A stretch of DNA of 64,000 bases from NCBI RefSeq assembly GCF_019511645.1, contig NZ_JAEUAX010000001.1, positions 186,001 through 250,000 on the forward strand, read 5' to 3'. The stretch is from Microbacterium ureisolvens. GTDB taxonomy: Bacteria; Actinomycetota; Actinomycetes; Actinomycetales; Microbacteriaceae. The notes below the pieces were generated by a model, which was not told the DNA's origin, ran no database searches, and saw only the letters and a list, made by a program, of their open reading frames with translations. Positions 25,832-37,689 of this stretch are shown here, one piece after another; within the stretch, counting starts at the first letter, position 1, and each line of letters begins with the position of its first letter. The position numbers and the translations under genes are program-made.

Positions 25832-28800
25832 ATGGGCGAAGTGCGCACCGTGTGCTCCTACTGCGGCGTCGGCTGCGGTATCTCGGTGACGACCTCACGG
25901 GCCGAGGCGGGGCATCCGCTCGCCATCGCGAAGGTGGCGGGCGACCGCGCGCACCCCACGAACGCCGGACGCCTCTGCACCAAAGGTGCCACGCATGCCG
26001 AGCTCATGCAGGCTCCCGGTCGCATGACGTCCGCCCACGTTCGGCCCTCTCGCGGCGAGCCGGCCGCGCCGGTGGCGGTCGATGATGCGGTGAAGGATGC
26101 TGCCGCCCGCCTCCGCGCGATCCTCGACGAGCACGGGCCAGACGCCATCGCCCTGTACGTGTCGGGGCAGATGAGCATGGAGGCGCAGTACCTCTCGAAC
26201 AAGCTCGTCAAGGGATACCTCCGCGGCATCCACATCGAATCGAACTCGCGGCTGTGCATGGCGTCGGCCGGAACCGGATACAAGCAGTCGCTGGGCGCCG
26301 ACGGTCCGCCCGGATCATACGAGGACTTCGATCGCGCCGACCTGTTCTTCGTGATCGGTTCGAACACGGCGGACTGCCACCCGATCCTTTTCCTGCGCAT
26401 GGCAGACCGGCTGAAGGCGGGCGCGAAGCTGATCGTCGTCGACCCGCGCCGCACGACGACCGCTGAACGTGCGGACCTCTTCCTCCAGATCGCCCCGGGC
26501 ACCGACCTCGCGCTGCTGAACGGTCTGCTGCACCTCCTGGTCGAAGCCGGCGATATCGACGAGGAGTTCATCTCCGCCCACACCGAGGGCTGGGAGCACA
26601 TGGCCGAGCTTCTCGCCGAGTATCCGCCGGCGCGCGTCGCCGAGCTGACCGGGCTCGCCGAGGACGACATCCGCACCGCCGCCCGCTGGATCGGCGAGGC
26701 CGGTGAGTGGATGACCCTGTGGACCATGGGACTCAACCAGTCCACGCACGGCACGTGGTCGACGAACGCGATCTGCAACCTGCACCTCGCGACCGGCGCG
26801 ATCTGCCGGCCGGGGAGCGGACCGTTCTCGCTCACCGGTCAGCCCAACGCCATGGGCGGCCGCGAGATGGGGTACATGGGCCCCGGACTGCCTGGTCAGC
26901 GCGCCGTCTTCAGCGCGCACGACCGCGCGTTCGTGGAGGACGTGTGGGGACTGGAGCCGGGCGCGATCCGTGCCGAGTCGGGCTCGGGCACGATCGACAT
27001 GTTCCGCCGCGCCGCCGACGGGCAGATCAAGGCCGTCTGGATCATCTGCAGCAACCCGGTCGCCTCGGTGGCGAACCGCAAGACGGTGATCGAGGCGCTC
27101 GAGACCGCCGAGCTCGTCATCGCGCAGGACGTCTACACAGAGACCGCCACCACGGCGTACGCCGACATCCTGCTGCCGGCAACGCTGTGGGTGGAGGCCG
27201 ACGGTGTCACGGTCAACAGCGACCGGACGCTCACGCTCGTCCGCGACGTCGTGCCGGCGCCGGGCGAGGCACAGCCCGACTGGATGACCATCTGCCAGAT
27301 CGCGCGTGCGATGGGCTTCGATGGCTTCGATTTCTCCTCGAGCGAAGAGGTTTTCGACGAGATCCGCCGCTTCTGGAACCCGCAGACCGGATGGGACCTG
27401 CGCGGCGTGACGTACGAGCGTCTGCGCGAGACACCGGTGCAATGGCCTGCACCTCCGGACGACGCGAGGACGCGGCATCCGATCCGGTACGTCAACGACG
27501 GGGTGAGCCAGTCGCTGCACGTCGAGGACGACGGCACCGTACCGCGCCTGGCGTTCGCGACGCCGTCGCGGCGCGCTCAGTTCCTCGCGCGGCCCCACCT
27601 TGCGCCGGCTGAACTGCCCGACGACGACTACCCCTGGGTGCTGAACACTGGGCGCCTCCCGCACCACTGGCACACGCTCACCAAGACCGGCCGCGTCGCG
27701 AAGCTCACCAAGCTGCACCCCGGACCCTTCGTCGAGGTGCATCCGGTCGATGCGGAACGGCTCGGGATCGCCGAAGGCGACCAGGTCGAGGTCGCGTCGC
27801 GCCGTGGGCGGTTCGTGGTGCCCGCGGTGCTCACCGATCGCGTGCAGCCTGGGGGACTTTTCGCGCCCTTCCACTGGAACGACGAGCACGGCGAGTACGT
27901 GACCGTCAACGCGGTGACCAGCGATGCCGTCGACCCGCTGTCGTCGCAGCCCGAATTCAAGTTCGCGGCGGTCTCGCTTCGCCGCGTCGGACCCGCCGCC
28001 GGGGGAGCCGGATCGTCCACCGCGTCCGCGGACGAGGCACTCGCGAGCGCCGGCGTGCCCCTCGCACCGCCCGAGCTCAGCGACGTCGAGGGGGCGTACC
28101 TCGCCGGCTTTCTCTCGACCGTCCGGTCGGCGGTGCTCGCCCCCGGGGAGGTCCCGGTGCTGCCGGCCGAGGCTCCGCTCGGGGGGCTCGCGCGCGCGTG
28201 GTTCGACGGCGTGCTCGCCGGGGCGTTCTCGCGGATCTCTGTCGGGTCGGCGTCGGCCGAGGCGCTCGACGAGGTCGTGGTGCTGTGGGGCTCGCAGACC
28301 GGCAACGCCGAGGAGTTCGCCACTGCGGCGGCGTCCGCGCTCGGCGCCCGCGGCATTCCCGCGCGTGCCCGGAGCATGGCGGAACTGCGCGCGACGGACC
28401 TGACTGCGGTGAAGCGCCTCCTCGTCGTCACCTCCACGTTCGGCGACGGCGGGCCGCCCGACAACGCGGCCGCCCTCTGGCACGAGCTCAACGCCGACGG
28501 TGCACCCGAGCTGTCGGGGCTCCGCTACGCCGTCCTCGCCCTCGGCGACTCCAACTACGACGACTTCTGCGGTCACGGCCGCCGCCTCGACACGCGCCTG
28601 GGCGAGCTCGGCGCGACCGCGCTCCTCGACCGGGTCGATCTCGAGCCCGACGCCGACGGACCGCGCGAGGCGTGGCTGGCACAGGTTCTCGACACCCTGG
28701 CCGCCGAAGGGACGACGGGTTCGCCATCCGTCTCCTTCGCGGCGCCGCCGGCGAGACGGCTGTTCAGCCGGGCCAACCCGGTGCAGGCGCCTCTCGTGCG

Positions 28801-29878
28801 CAACGAGCTGCTGAGCGGCCCAGGGTCTCAGAAGGAGGTGCGGCGCTTCGCGTTCGACCTCTCGGACTCGGGCGCGACCTACGAGGCCGGCGACTCGCTC
28901 GGCGTCGTGTGCGCGAACGCGCCGGCCGTCGTCGCGGAATGGCTCGACGCGACCGGCATCGCGCCGCTCGAGATCGTGGAGATCGACGGCGAGGAGCGCA
29001 CCTTCGCCGACGCGCTGCGGACGCGGCTCGACATCACCAAGACACCTGTCGATCTGGTGCGCTTCATCGCGGAGCGCAGCGGAGACAGCATGCTCGCGGG
29101 GCTCCTGCGCCGCGAGAACAAGGGCCGACTCGAGCAGTTCCTCTGGAGCCAGCAGGCGGTCGACCTGGTGCGCGACTTCCCGGTGGAGGCGACCGCCGCA
29201 GAGTGGGCCGGTGTGCTCAAGCGGCTGCAGCCGCGGCAGTACTCGATCTCGTCGAGCCCCAAGACCGACGCCGACATCGTGGAGCTCACAGTCTCGGTCG
29301 TCCGGTTCGAGACCGAGTCCGGACGCGCGCGGGGCGGTGTGTGCTCGACGTTCCTCGCGGACGGCGACGCCCTCGTAGCGCCGGTGTACCTGCAGCGCTC
29401 GCCCGCGTTCCGCCCGCCGACGTCGGGCGACACGCCCATGATCATGATCGGGCCGGGGACGGGCATCGCGCCGTTCCGCGCCTTCCTGCACGATCGCCGC
29501 GCCGACGGCCACACCGGCCGCAACTGGCTGTTCTTCGGCGAGCAGCACGCCGCGAGCGACTTCTACTATCGCGACGAGCTCGACCAGATGCGCGAGGACG
29601 GATTCCTCACGCGCCTCGACGTCGCATTCTCGCGCGACCAGCGGCAGAAGATCTACGTGCAGGACCGCATGGTCGAGCACGGCGCCCACCTGTGGCGCTG
29701 GCTTCAGGACGACGGCGCCCACGTCTATGTGTGCGGTGACGCGATGCGGATGGCCAAGGACGTCGACGCCACCCTCGTCGCGATCGCGCAGCAGCACGGA
29801 AAGCTCTCCGAAGAGGCGGCCGCCGAGTACGTGCGCGGCCTGGCCGCCGACGAGCGCTACGTCCGCGACGTCTACTGA
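25832..29878 (+). CDS. Assimilatory nitrate reductase fused to diflavin (CysJ-like) reductase
   Basis: A 1348-residue multidomain enzyme. Residues 1-700 are a molybdopterin (bis-MGD) nitrate reductase: the 4Fe-4S motif CSYCGVGC with a distal CTKG near residue 50, and the signature [17 protein letters not shown] near residue 610. A linker of about 110 residues leads to a flavodoxin domain ([11 protein letters not shown] near 820, [12 protein letters not shown]), an FAD domain (RQYSISSSP) and an NADPH domain ([27 protein letters not shown]). The chain should carry electrons from NADPH through FAD and FMN to the Mo site without a separate partner. The flavoprotein half resembles sulfite reductase CysJ. 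It sits between rimM and narK. Acts in the cytoplasm; no Tat signal. Confidence 0.92.
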   Translation: MGEVRTVCSYCGVGCGISVTTSRAEAGHPLAIAKVAGDRAHPTNAGRLCTKGATHAELMQAPGRMTSAHVRPSRGEPAAPVAVDDAVKDAAARLRAILDEHGPDAIALYVSGQMSMEAQYLSNKLVKGYLRGIHIESNSRLCMASAGTGYKQSLGADGPPGSYEDFDRADLFFVIGSNTADCHPILFLRMADRLKAGAKLIVVDPRRTTTAERADLFLQIAPGTDLALLNGLLHLLVEAGDIDEEFISAHTEGWEHMAELLAEYPPARVAELTGLAEDDIRTAARWIGEAGEWMTLWTMGLNQSTHGTWSTNAICNLHLATGAICRPGSGPFSLTGQPNAMGGREMGYMGPGLPGQRAVFSAHDRAFVEDVWGLEPGAIRAESGSGTIDMFRRAADGQIKAVWIICSNPVASVANRKTVIEALETAELVIAQDVYTETATTAYADILLPATLWVEADGVTVNSDRTLTLVRDVVPAPGEAQPDWMTICQIARAMGFDGFDFSSSEEVFDEIRRFWNPQTGWDLRGVTYERLRETPVQWPAPPDDARTRHPIRYVNDGVSQSLHVEDDGTVPRLAFATPSRRAQFLARPHLAPAELPDDDYPWVLNTGRLPHHWHTLTKTGRVAKLTKLHPGPFVEVHPVDAERLGIAEGDQVEVASRRGRFVVPAVLTDRVQPGGLFAPFHWNDEHGEYVTVNAVTSDAVDPLSSQPEFKFAAVSLRRVGPAAGGAGSSTASADEALASAGVPLAPPELSDVEGAYLAGFLSTVRSAVLAPGEVPVLPAEAPLGGLARAWFDGVLAGAFSRISVGSASAEALDEVVVLWGSQTGNAEEFATAAASALGARGIPARARSMAELRATDLTAVKRLLVVTSTFGDGGPPDNAAALWHELNADGAPELSGLRYAVLALGDSNYDDFCGHGRRLDTRLGELGATALLDRVDLEPDADGPREAWLAQVLDTLAAEGTTGSPSVSFAAPPARRLFSRANPVQAPLVRNELLSGPGSQKEVRRFAFDLSDSGATYEAGDSLGVVCANAPAVVAEWLDATGIAPLEIVEIDGEERTFADALRTRLDITKTPVDLVRFIAERSGDSMLAGLLRRENKGRLEQFLWSQQAVDLVRDFPVEATAAEWAGVLKRLQPRQYSISSSPKTDADIVELTVSVVRFETESGRARGGVCSTFLADGDALVAPVYLQRSPAFRPPTSGDTPMIMIGPGTGIAPFRAFLHDRRADGHTGRNWLFFGEQHAASDFYYRDELDQMREDGFLTRLDVAFSRDQRQKIYVQDRMVEHGAHLWRWLQDDGAHVYVCGDAMRMAKDVDATLVAIAQQHGKLSEEAAAEYVRGLAADERYVRDVY

Positions 29879-29989
29879 GCTCCGATCGCGGCGCCCATCG
29901 GCTTCCGGGACGATCCGCGCGGCCGAGCTCCGCGTGGGCCACACCCGTTCATGTCGCCATCCCTCGCCCTCGTGTCGCGATTCCCGTCG

Positions 29990-30006
29990 CAAGGGCCGGG
30001 CCCTTG
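29990..30006 (+). terminator. Hairpin after nitrate reductase
   Basis: CAAGGGC-CGG-GCCCTTG, 7 perfect pairs with a 3-base loop, 112 bases after the nitrate reductase stop. No T run follows. The rest of the 224-base gap shows no gene. Confidence 0.4.
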
Positions 30007-30047
30007 TGGTCGACAGAGGGACACGTCAGCGGGGCGCGCGGACATGC

Positions 30048-30087
30048 AGAAGAGCGGATGCCTCGGGGCCGAGGCATCCGCTCTTCT
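30048..30087 (-). terminator. Long perfect hairpin terminator of narK
   Basis: Arms 30048-30066 and 30069-30087 are exact reverse complements (19 bases), closing on the central GGGGCC. It begins 16 bases after the narK stop on the minus strand. It lacks a T tract, as many actinobacterial terminators do, and carries the GGATGC/GCATCC pair noted elsewhere. It can also stop transcripts coming from the nitrate reductase side. Confidence 0.7.
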
Positions 30088-30102
30088 GTGGAGCGCGTGC
30101 GA

Positions 30103-31536
30103 TCAGATGCGCTGCTTGGCGAGCGATGCTCGCGGGATCACGTACACGAAGACGGTCAGGAGCAGGAGCCCGACGTACGCGGCGACGAAGCCGTAGAACG
30201 CGGCCTGGTAGCCACCCGTCGCAAGCTGCGAGGCGTTGAGCACCTGGGGCACCAGGAACCCGCCGTAGGCGCCGATCGCCGAGATGAGCCCGAGCGCGGC
30301 GGCCGCCTTGCGGATCATCTTCGTGGCCTCGGGCGTACCCGGCTCGTAGCCGCGCGCCTGTGAACGGGCGGCGAAGATGCTCGGGATCATGCGGTACGTC
30401 GAGCCGTTGCCCATGCCCGTCGCCGCGAACAGCACGAGGAAGCACGCGAGGAACACGACGAAGTTGTGCAGCGGCAGCGTCCACACGAGCGCCAGCGCAC
30501 CGAGCGCCATGACCGAGAAGGCCCCCACGGTCACGCGTGCGCCGCCGAAGCGGTCCGCGAGACGGCCGCCGTACGGGCGGGCGAGCGAGCCGACGAGCGC
30601 GCCCAGGAACGCCAGCGAGACCGCGGCCTGCCCGACCTGGATCGTGGAGAACTCCGGGAACTGGTCCGCGATGAGCTTCGGGAAGACGCTCGCGAAACCG
30701 ATGAACGAGCCGAACGTGCCGATGTACAGCACCGCCATGATCCACAGGTGCCGTTCGCGCAGAGCGGCGGCCGAGCTGCCGAAGTCGGCCTTCGCGGACG
30801 AGAGGTTGTCCATGTAGCGCCAGGCGCCGAACATCGCGAGGAGGATCAGCGGGATCCACATCCAGCCGGCGAGCGAGATGTTGAGGGTCGCACCGGCACC
30901 GATCGTCACCGCGATCGGCACGGCGAACTGGGCGACAGAGGTGCCGAGGTTGCCTCCGGCCGCGTTCAGGCCGAGCGCCCAGCCCTTCTCCTTCTGCGGG
31001 AAGAAGTACGTGATGTTCGCCATCGAGCTCGCGAAGTTGCCGCCGCCGACACCCCCGAGCGCCGCGACGAGCAGCAGCACGCCGAACGGGGTCTCGGGGT
31101 TCGACACGACGATGCCGAGCAGCGTCGCCGGGATGAGCAGCAGCGCCGCCGAGACGATCGTCCAGTTGCGGCCCCCGAAGATCGCGACCATGAAGGTGTA
31201 CGGGAAGCGCAGGGTCGCGCCGACGAGGCTCGGCAGTGAGATGAGCCAGAACGACTCCGAGCTGGTGAGCTGGAAGCCGGCCGCCGGCAGCATCACGACG
31301 ACGATGCTCCACAGCTGCCAGATGATGAAACCGAGGAACTCGGCGAAGATGGACCAGCCGAGGTTGCGCCGGGCGATCGCGCGACCGGAGCTCGCCCAGA
31401 ACGTCGGGTTCTCGGCGTTCCAGCCGTCGATCCAGCGGCCGGGGCGGCGCGTGAGGGTGACCGGCGTGTCGGCCGGCGAGATGGTGCGGGGCGGTGCAGC
31501 GGTATCCGTCATCGACGGCGTGTCGGTGGTTGTCAT
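30103..31536 (-). CDS. narK: Nitrate/nitrite transporter (NarK type, MFS)
   Basis: A 477-residue major facilitator with about 12 membrane helices. The nitrate-signature-like segments are GVGGGNFASSMANITYFFP near residue 165 and, in the second half, FAATGMGNGSTYRMIP near residue 375, matching the Gly-rich NS motifs of the NNP family. It would import nitrate for the reductase next door and may export nitrite. The first 40 residues are a cytosolic Thr/Pro-rich extension. GGAGG lies 4-5 bases before the ATG. Its promoter shares a motif with that of nirB. Confidence 0.95.
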   Translation of the reverse strand: MTTTDTPSMTDTAAPPRTISPADTPVTLTRRPGRWIDGWNAENPTFWASSGRAIARRNLGWSIFAEFLGFIIWQLWSIVVVMLPAAGFQLTSSESFWLISLPSLVGATLRFPYTFMVAIFGGRNWTIVSAALLLIPATLLGIVVSNPETPFGVLLLVAALGGVGGGNFASSMANITYFFPQKEKGWALGLNAAGGNLGTSVAQFAVPIAVTIGAGATLNISLAGWMWIPLILLAMFGAWRYMDNLSSAKADFGSSAAALRERHLWIMAVLYIGTFGSFIGFASVFPKLIADQFPEFSTIQVGQAAVSLAFLGALVGSLARPYGGRLADRFGGARVTVGAFSVMALGALALVWTLPLHNFVVFLACFLVLFAATGMGNGSTYRMIPSIFAARSQARGYEPGTPEATKMIRKAAAALGLISAIGAYGGFLVPQVLNASQLATGGYQAAFYGFVAAYVGLLLLTVFVYVIPRASLAKQRI

Positions 31537-31581
31537 GGCGCCTCCCTGAGGTGAGCGGACACGGGGGGTGAGTGTGTCTCC

Positions 31582-31626
31582 ACGCTAGAGACGCGGTGTT
31601 TCGGCCCTTCTGCCCGCGCGGTTACC
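31582..31626 (-). promoter_or_regulatory. narK promoter with bipartite nitrogen-type operator
   Basis: Read on the minus strand: GGTAACCG (31626-31619), 16 bases, GAAACACC (31602-31595), 7 bases, TAGCGT -10 box (31587-31582). The same order and spacing precede nirB. Further upstream, GTGAT repeats occur at 11-base steps before GTAAC. There is no good -35, fitting an activator-dependent promoter. Confidence 0.6.
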
Positions 31627-31704
31627 TCTCGATCACTTCTCCATCACCCGCCGCAGCCGCACGAGGTGGGCGGGCCGTCACACGTCGGAAACACGAGGGC
31701 CTCC

Positions 31705-31710
31705 TAGACT
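31705..31710 (+). promoter_or_regulatory. -10 box of trmD, probable leaderless transcript
   Basis: TAGACT ends 7 bases before the trmD ATG. A private promoter is needed here because trmD has been separated from the rpsP operon. Confidence 0.5.
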
Positions 31711-31717
31711 CGAAGGC

Positions 31718-32413
31718 ATGCGCGTCGACATCGTCACGATCTTCCCGACGTTCTTCGACGTGCTCGGCGTCTCGCTGATCGGGAAGGCCCGGGATCGCGG
31801 CATCCTGGACATGCACGTCCACGATCTGCGGGACTGGACCCACGACCGGCACCGCACCGTGGACGACACCCCATACGGCGGTGGCGCCGGCATGGTGATG
31901 AAGCCGGAACCCTGGGGCGAGGCCCTTGACGAGGTGCTGAGCGACGACGCCGTGCTGCTGGTGCCGTCGCCGGCGGGTGAGCTGTTCTCGCAGGCGATGG
32001 CGCGCGAGCTCGCCGACGAGAAGCACCTGGTGTTCGCCTGCGGCCGCTACGAAGGCATCGATCAGCGCGTCGTCGACCACTACTCGGCGCGCGGACGCGT
32101 GCGACTGGTGAGCCTGGGCGACTACGTGCTCAACGGGGGAGAGGTCGCCGCGATGGCGGTGATCGAAGCCGTGTCGCGGCTGATTCCGGGTGTGGTCGGC
32201 AACCCCGAGAGCCTCGTCGAGGAGTCGCACGAGCTCGGCCTGCTCGAGTACCCGAGCTACACTAAGCCCGCCGAGTGGCGTGGGCTCGAGGTTCCTCGGG
32301 TGCTGCTCAGCGGCAACCACGGTGCGATCGCCGCGTGGCGGCACGAGCAGAGCCTCGCCCGCACCCGAGCGCACCGGCCCGATCTGCTGCAGGAGCCGGA
32401 TCCCGCGGCCTGA
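31718..32413 (+). CDS. trmD: tRNA (guanine(37)-N1)-methyltransferase
   Basis: A 231-residue SPOUT methyltransferase that places m1G next to the anticodon and prevents +1 frameshifting. [13 protein letters not shown] at the start, PYGGGAGMV near residue 52, [11 protein letters not shown] near 108 and the trefoil-knot SAM loop [11 protein letters not shown] near 132 are diagnostic. It stands alone between narK and the nir operon and converges on the latter. Confidence 0.96.
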   Translation: MRVDIVTIFPTFFDVLGVSLIGKARDRGILDMHVHDLRDWTHDRHRTVDDTPYGGGAGMVMKPEPWGEALDEVLSDDAVLLVPSPAGELFSQAMARELADEKHLVFACGRYEGIDQRVVDHYSARGRVRLVSLGDYVLNGGEVAAMAVIEAVSRLIPGVVGNPESLVEESHELGLLEYPSYTKPAEWRGLEVPRVLLSGNHGAIAAWRHEQSLARTRAHRPDLLQEPDPAA

Positions 32414-32501
32414 ACGCCGACGGATGCCGCGTGCCGGCGGCACCTGCCTCTCGTGGCAGCGGTGCGGGCCATCCTTCGTGGTGTCGGGCGGGGCCGTGTT
32501 G

Positions 32502-33638
32502 TCAGGCGGGGTCGATCACGTTGAGCCGGTAGCCGCGCTTGACGACGGTCTTCACGAGATCGGGAACGCCCAGTGACTCGCGGAGTCTCGCGACGGCCAT
32601 CTCGACCGCGTGCGTGTTCTCTCCGGAGCGTGGCAGCACCGCCTGCAGGCGCGGCCGCGACACCACCCCGCCCTGGGCGTCGAACAGCGCGGCGACGATG
32701 TCGGTGGCGCTTCGCGACAGCGGGATGTGGCGGCCGTCCAGCACGACGCCCGTGCTGCGCAGTTCCAGACGCCCCGCCGAGGTCGCAAGCGACGCCGCGC
32801 CGCCACCGCCGAAGTGGGTGACGACGGCGCGCACGAGGGAACCGAGGCGACCGCGCTCGGCGATCAGCGGCCGAAGCCCGGCCTCCTGCAGCGGCCCGGC
32901 GGTGATCGGTCCGACGGCGGCCATGAGCAGGCGTCCCTCCGCTTCGCGGTCGACGATCTCGTCGAGCACGGCCTCGTTCCGCGCAGCGGCGATCCACTCC
33001 GCCGCGCCGGGAGCGGACGTGAAAAGGACGGCGTCGACCTCGCCCTGCGCCGCCGCTATGACGGAGCGCGAGACGGCCGCCGGGTCGGGAGGAGGACCCC
33101 AGCGGTACACCGTGAGGCTCACAACGTCGGCGCCTGCGCCCTCGAACAGCTCGTCGAGGCCGTCGGCGCCCGACCCGTGGTGCTGGACGGCGACGCGCTT
33201 GCCCGCGACACCCTCGGCGAGAAGGAACTCTCCGAGCTCTGCCGAGGTCTCGGACTCGGCAACCCAGTCGGCGGTGAGGCCCGCCTGCTGGATGGCGCCG
33301 CGCGCCTTCGGCCCACGCGCCACGATCTGGGCGCGTGACAGGGCGAGATGGAGCTCGTCGAGCAGTCCGGCTTCGTCGGCGGCCTCCATCCAGCCTCGGA
33401 AGCCCACGCCGGTCGTGGCGACCACCACGTCCGGTTGCAGCGCGATCAGCTCGCGTGTCGCCGCGATGAGCGCGTCGTCGTCGATGTGGGGCACGATCGT
33501 CAGCGCGGGCGCGTGGCGCACCTGCGCGCCGTGACGCTCGAGCGCGGCCGCCAGCTCGGACGATCGACGATCGACGGCGATGACGATCGTGCAGCCGTCG
33601 AGCGCGGCGGAAAGGGTGGGGCGCGGGGTGGAGCTCAA
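32502..33638 (-). CDS. Uroporphyrinogen-III synthase-like protein with winged-helix DNA-binding domain
   Basis: A 378-residue fusion. Residues 10-265 are HemD-like (TGVGFRGWMEAA, VLFTSAPGAAEWIAAA); residues 285-376 are an OmpR/PhoB-type winged helix (LSRSATDIVAALFDAQGGVVSR, HAVEMAVARLRESLG, VKRGYRLNV). This architecture matches NnaR of Streptomyces, a coactivator of nitrate/nitrite assimilation genes alongside GlnR (family knowledge), so it probably controls narK, nirB and the nitrate reductase; whether the HemD half is catalytic is unclear. The TTG start at 33638 overlaps the cobA stop by 4 bases (TTGA). Last gene of nirB-nirD-cobA. Confidence 0.85.
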   Translation of the reverse strand: MSSTPRPTLSAALDGCTIVIAVDRRSSELAAALERHGAQVRHAPALTIVPHIDDDALIAATRELIALQPDVVVATTGVGFRGWMEAADEAGLLDELHLALSRAQIVARGPKARGAIQQAGLTADWVAESETSAELGEFLLAEGVAGKRVAVQHHGSGADGLDELFEGAGADVVSLTVYRWGPPPDPAAVSRSVIAAAQGEVDAVLFTSAPGAAEWIAAARNEAVLDEIVDREAEGRLLMAAVGPITAGPLQEAGLRPLIAERGRLGSLVRAVVTHFGGGGAASLATSAGRLELRSTGVVLDGRHIPLSRSATDIVAALFDAQGGVVSRPRLQAVLPRSGENTHAVEMAVARLRESLGVPDLVKTVVKRGYRLNVIDPA

Positions 33639-34408
33639 AGGACGATGTCACCTGCCAGTTGGGGGTCGGGCAACAGCAGCCCGGCGCGAGCGACCTCGCC
33701 GACCACGATGACCGCCGGGTTGCGGACGCCGGCGATGCCCGCATCGACGACGACCGAGCCCAGCGTACTGCGCGTCGTGCGCTGATCGCGGTGATGGCCA
33801 CGTTCGACGATCGCGACGGGGCGGTCCGCAGGAACCCCGGCGTGCAGCGCGTCCGACACGATGCGCGGCAGAGCGCCCACCCCCATCAGGATGACCGTCG
33901 TGACGGAGTCGTCGCGGAGGGCCGAGAGCGTGGCCTCGGTGACCTCGGACGGCCCGTTCACGATGTGCACCGCTCCCGCGACGCCGCGGTGCGTGATCGG
34001 GATGCCGGCGGCCTGAGGCACGGCGACGGCGCTGGAGATGCCGGGCACGACGTCGACCGGGATGCCGGCGGCGAGGCACGCTGCGACCTCTTCGCCGCCG
34101 CGGCCGAAGACGAAGGGGTCACCGCCCTTGAGGCGCACCACGCGCTTGCCCGCGCGCGCACGGTCGACGAGGAGCTCGTTGATCTCGTCCTGCGGCACCG
34201 GGTGGTGCCCGGGGAGCTTGCCCACGTCGATGATCTCGACGTCAGGGCCGACGTGGTCGCGGATGTCGGTCGGCCCGAGCCGGTCCATCACGACGACCTC
34301 CGCTCGCGTCAGCAGGCGCCATGCTCGGAGCGTGAGCAGATCGATGGGTCCGGGTCCGCCGCCGACGAGGTCGACGCGTCCGACGGTGCGCTTCGCCGTT
34401 CCGGTCAT
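33635..34408 (-). CDS. cobA: Uroporphyrinogen-III C-methyltransferase
   Basis: A 257-residue SAM-dependent methylase that makes precorrin-2, the first dedicated step to siroheme, the NirB cofactor. VDLVGGGPGPIDLLTLRA and VVVMDRLG at the N-terminus, RLKGGDPFVFGRGGEE near residue 90 and VPGISSAVAVPQAAGIPITHR near 120 are family signatures. The dehydrogenase/ferrochelatase part found in CysG is missing and not seen nearby. ATG at 34408 overlaps the nirD stop by 4 bases. Confidence 0.93.
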   Translation of the reverse strand: MTGTAKRTVGRVDLVGGGPGPIDLLTLRAWRLLTRAEVVVMDRLGPTDIRDHVGPDVEIIDVGKLPGHHPVPQDEINELLVDRARAGKRVVRLKGGDPFVFGRGGEEVAACLAAGIPVDVVPGISSAVAVPQAAGIPITHRGVAGAVHIVNGPSEVTEATLSALRDDSVTTVILMGVGALPRIVSDALHAGVPADRPVAIVERGHHRDQRTTRSTLGSVVVDAGIAGVRNPAVIVVGEVARAGLLLPDPQLAGDIVL

Positions 34409-34799
34409 CGGTCGCCCTCCCAGCGGACGAGGACGTGTCCGTCGTCGATGGCGACGGGCCAGACGTGGAGGCTCTTCGGCTCCTTGCCCTGTGTGTCCAG
34501 GCAGATGCCGGTGCGCAGATCGAACACCTGCTTGTACATCGGCGATGCGACCGTGGGGATGTCCTGGCGCGTGCCGACGATGCCGCGGGAGATGACGTGC
34601 GCGTGGCTGTACGGATCGAGGTTCGACACGGCGTGAACGCGACCCGCCGCGCCGTCCGGGCCGTGGAGGAGGAAGAGCGCGATCTGCGTGCCGCCCAGGA
34701 GGGCGGCGCGGCCGCGCTCCACCTCGAGGTCGTCCAGTGCGCACACGCGCACCCATCCGTCCGGGGCGGTGTACTCGGCCGTCTGCGGGTCGACGAGGG

Positions 34800-34803
<4 letters not shown>
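34405..34803 (-). CDS. nirD: Nitrite reductase small subunit NirD
   Basis: A 132-residue Rieske-fold protein partnering NirB. The usual Rieske ligands are not conserved: the segment around DPYSHAHVISRG and the TGICLDTQGK region keep the fold but only one Cys, as in other NirD subunits that lack the 2Fe-2S cluster. ATG at 34803 overlaps the nirB stop (ATGA), so the subunits are coupled in translation. Confidence 0.92.
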
Positions 34804-37457
<2,654 letters not shown>

Positions 37458-37492
37458 GGCTCCTCCTCGGGGCGGACGACTCGGTGATGCTG

Positions 37493-37537
37493 ACGCTACG
37501 AGCGGGGTGTTTCACCTCCCGGTCGGCGGCGGTTACC
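37493..37537 (-). promoter_or_regulatory. nirB promoter with bipartite nitrogen-type operator
   Basis: Minus strand: GGTAACCG (37537-37530), 16 bases, GAAACACC (37513-37506), 7 bases, TAGCGT (37498-37493). Identical in words and spacing to the narK promoter. Upstream, GTGAG-N6-GTTCG-N6-GTAAC continues at 11-base steps. The predicted start near 37486 leaves a leader of about 29 bases to the ATG at 37457. Confidence 0.62.
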
Positions 37538-37657
37538 CCGAGCGAACGTTTCTCTCACACGGCACGGAATGGCGATGTGAGAACGGATGCCGCGGCGCGC
37601 GCCTACCCTGTCCGCGGCGTCCGCGCCAGCCCGAGCCGCCGATTCGCCTCGGAACGC

Positions 37658-37663
37658 TAGGGT
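37658..37663 (+). promoter_or_regulatory. -10 box of glgX
   Basis: TAGGGT lies 26 bases before the glgX ATG; GGAGG (37681-37685) is the ribosome binding site. Transcription diverges from nirB across 232 bases. Confidence 0.4.
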
Positions 37664-37689
37664 GAAGGCCCTGCCGAAATGGAGGTCGC

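Noticed and set aside
26315..29992. A very long open frame on the minus strand opposite the nitrate reductase
   Set aside because: It mirrors the high-GC third-position pattern of the plus-strand gene; its translation is Arg/His/Val-rich without motifs, whereas the plus strand has clear catalytic motifs.
32414..32501. Terminator between trmD and the hemD-like gene
   Set aside because: Only a 5-bp GTGCC/GGCAC stem with a 3-base loop is present; too weak to call with confidence.
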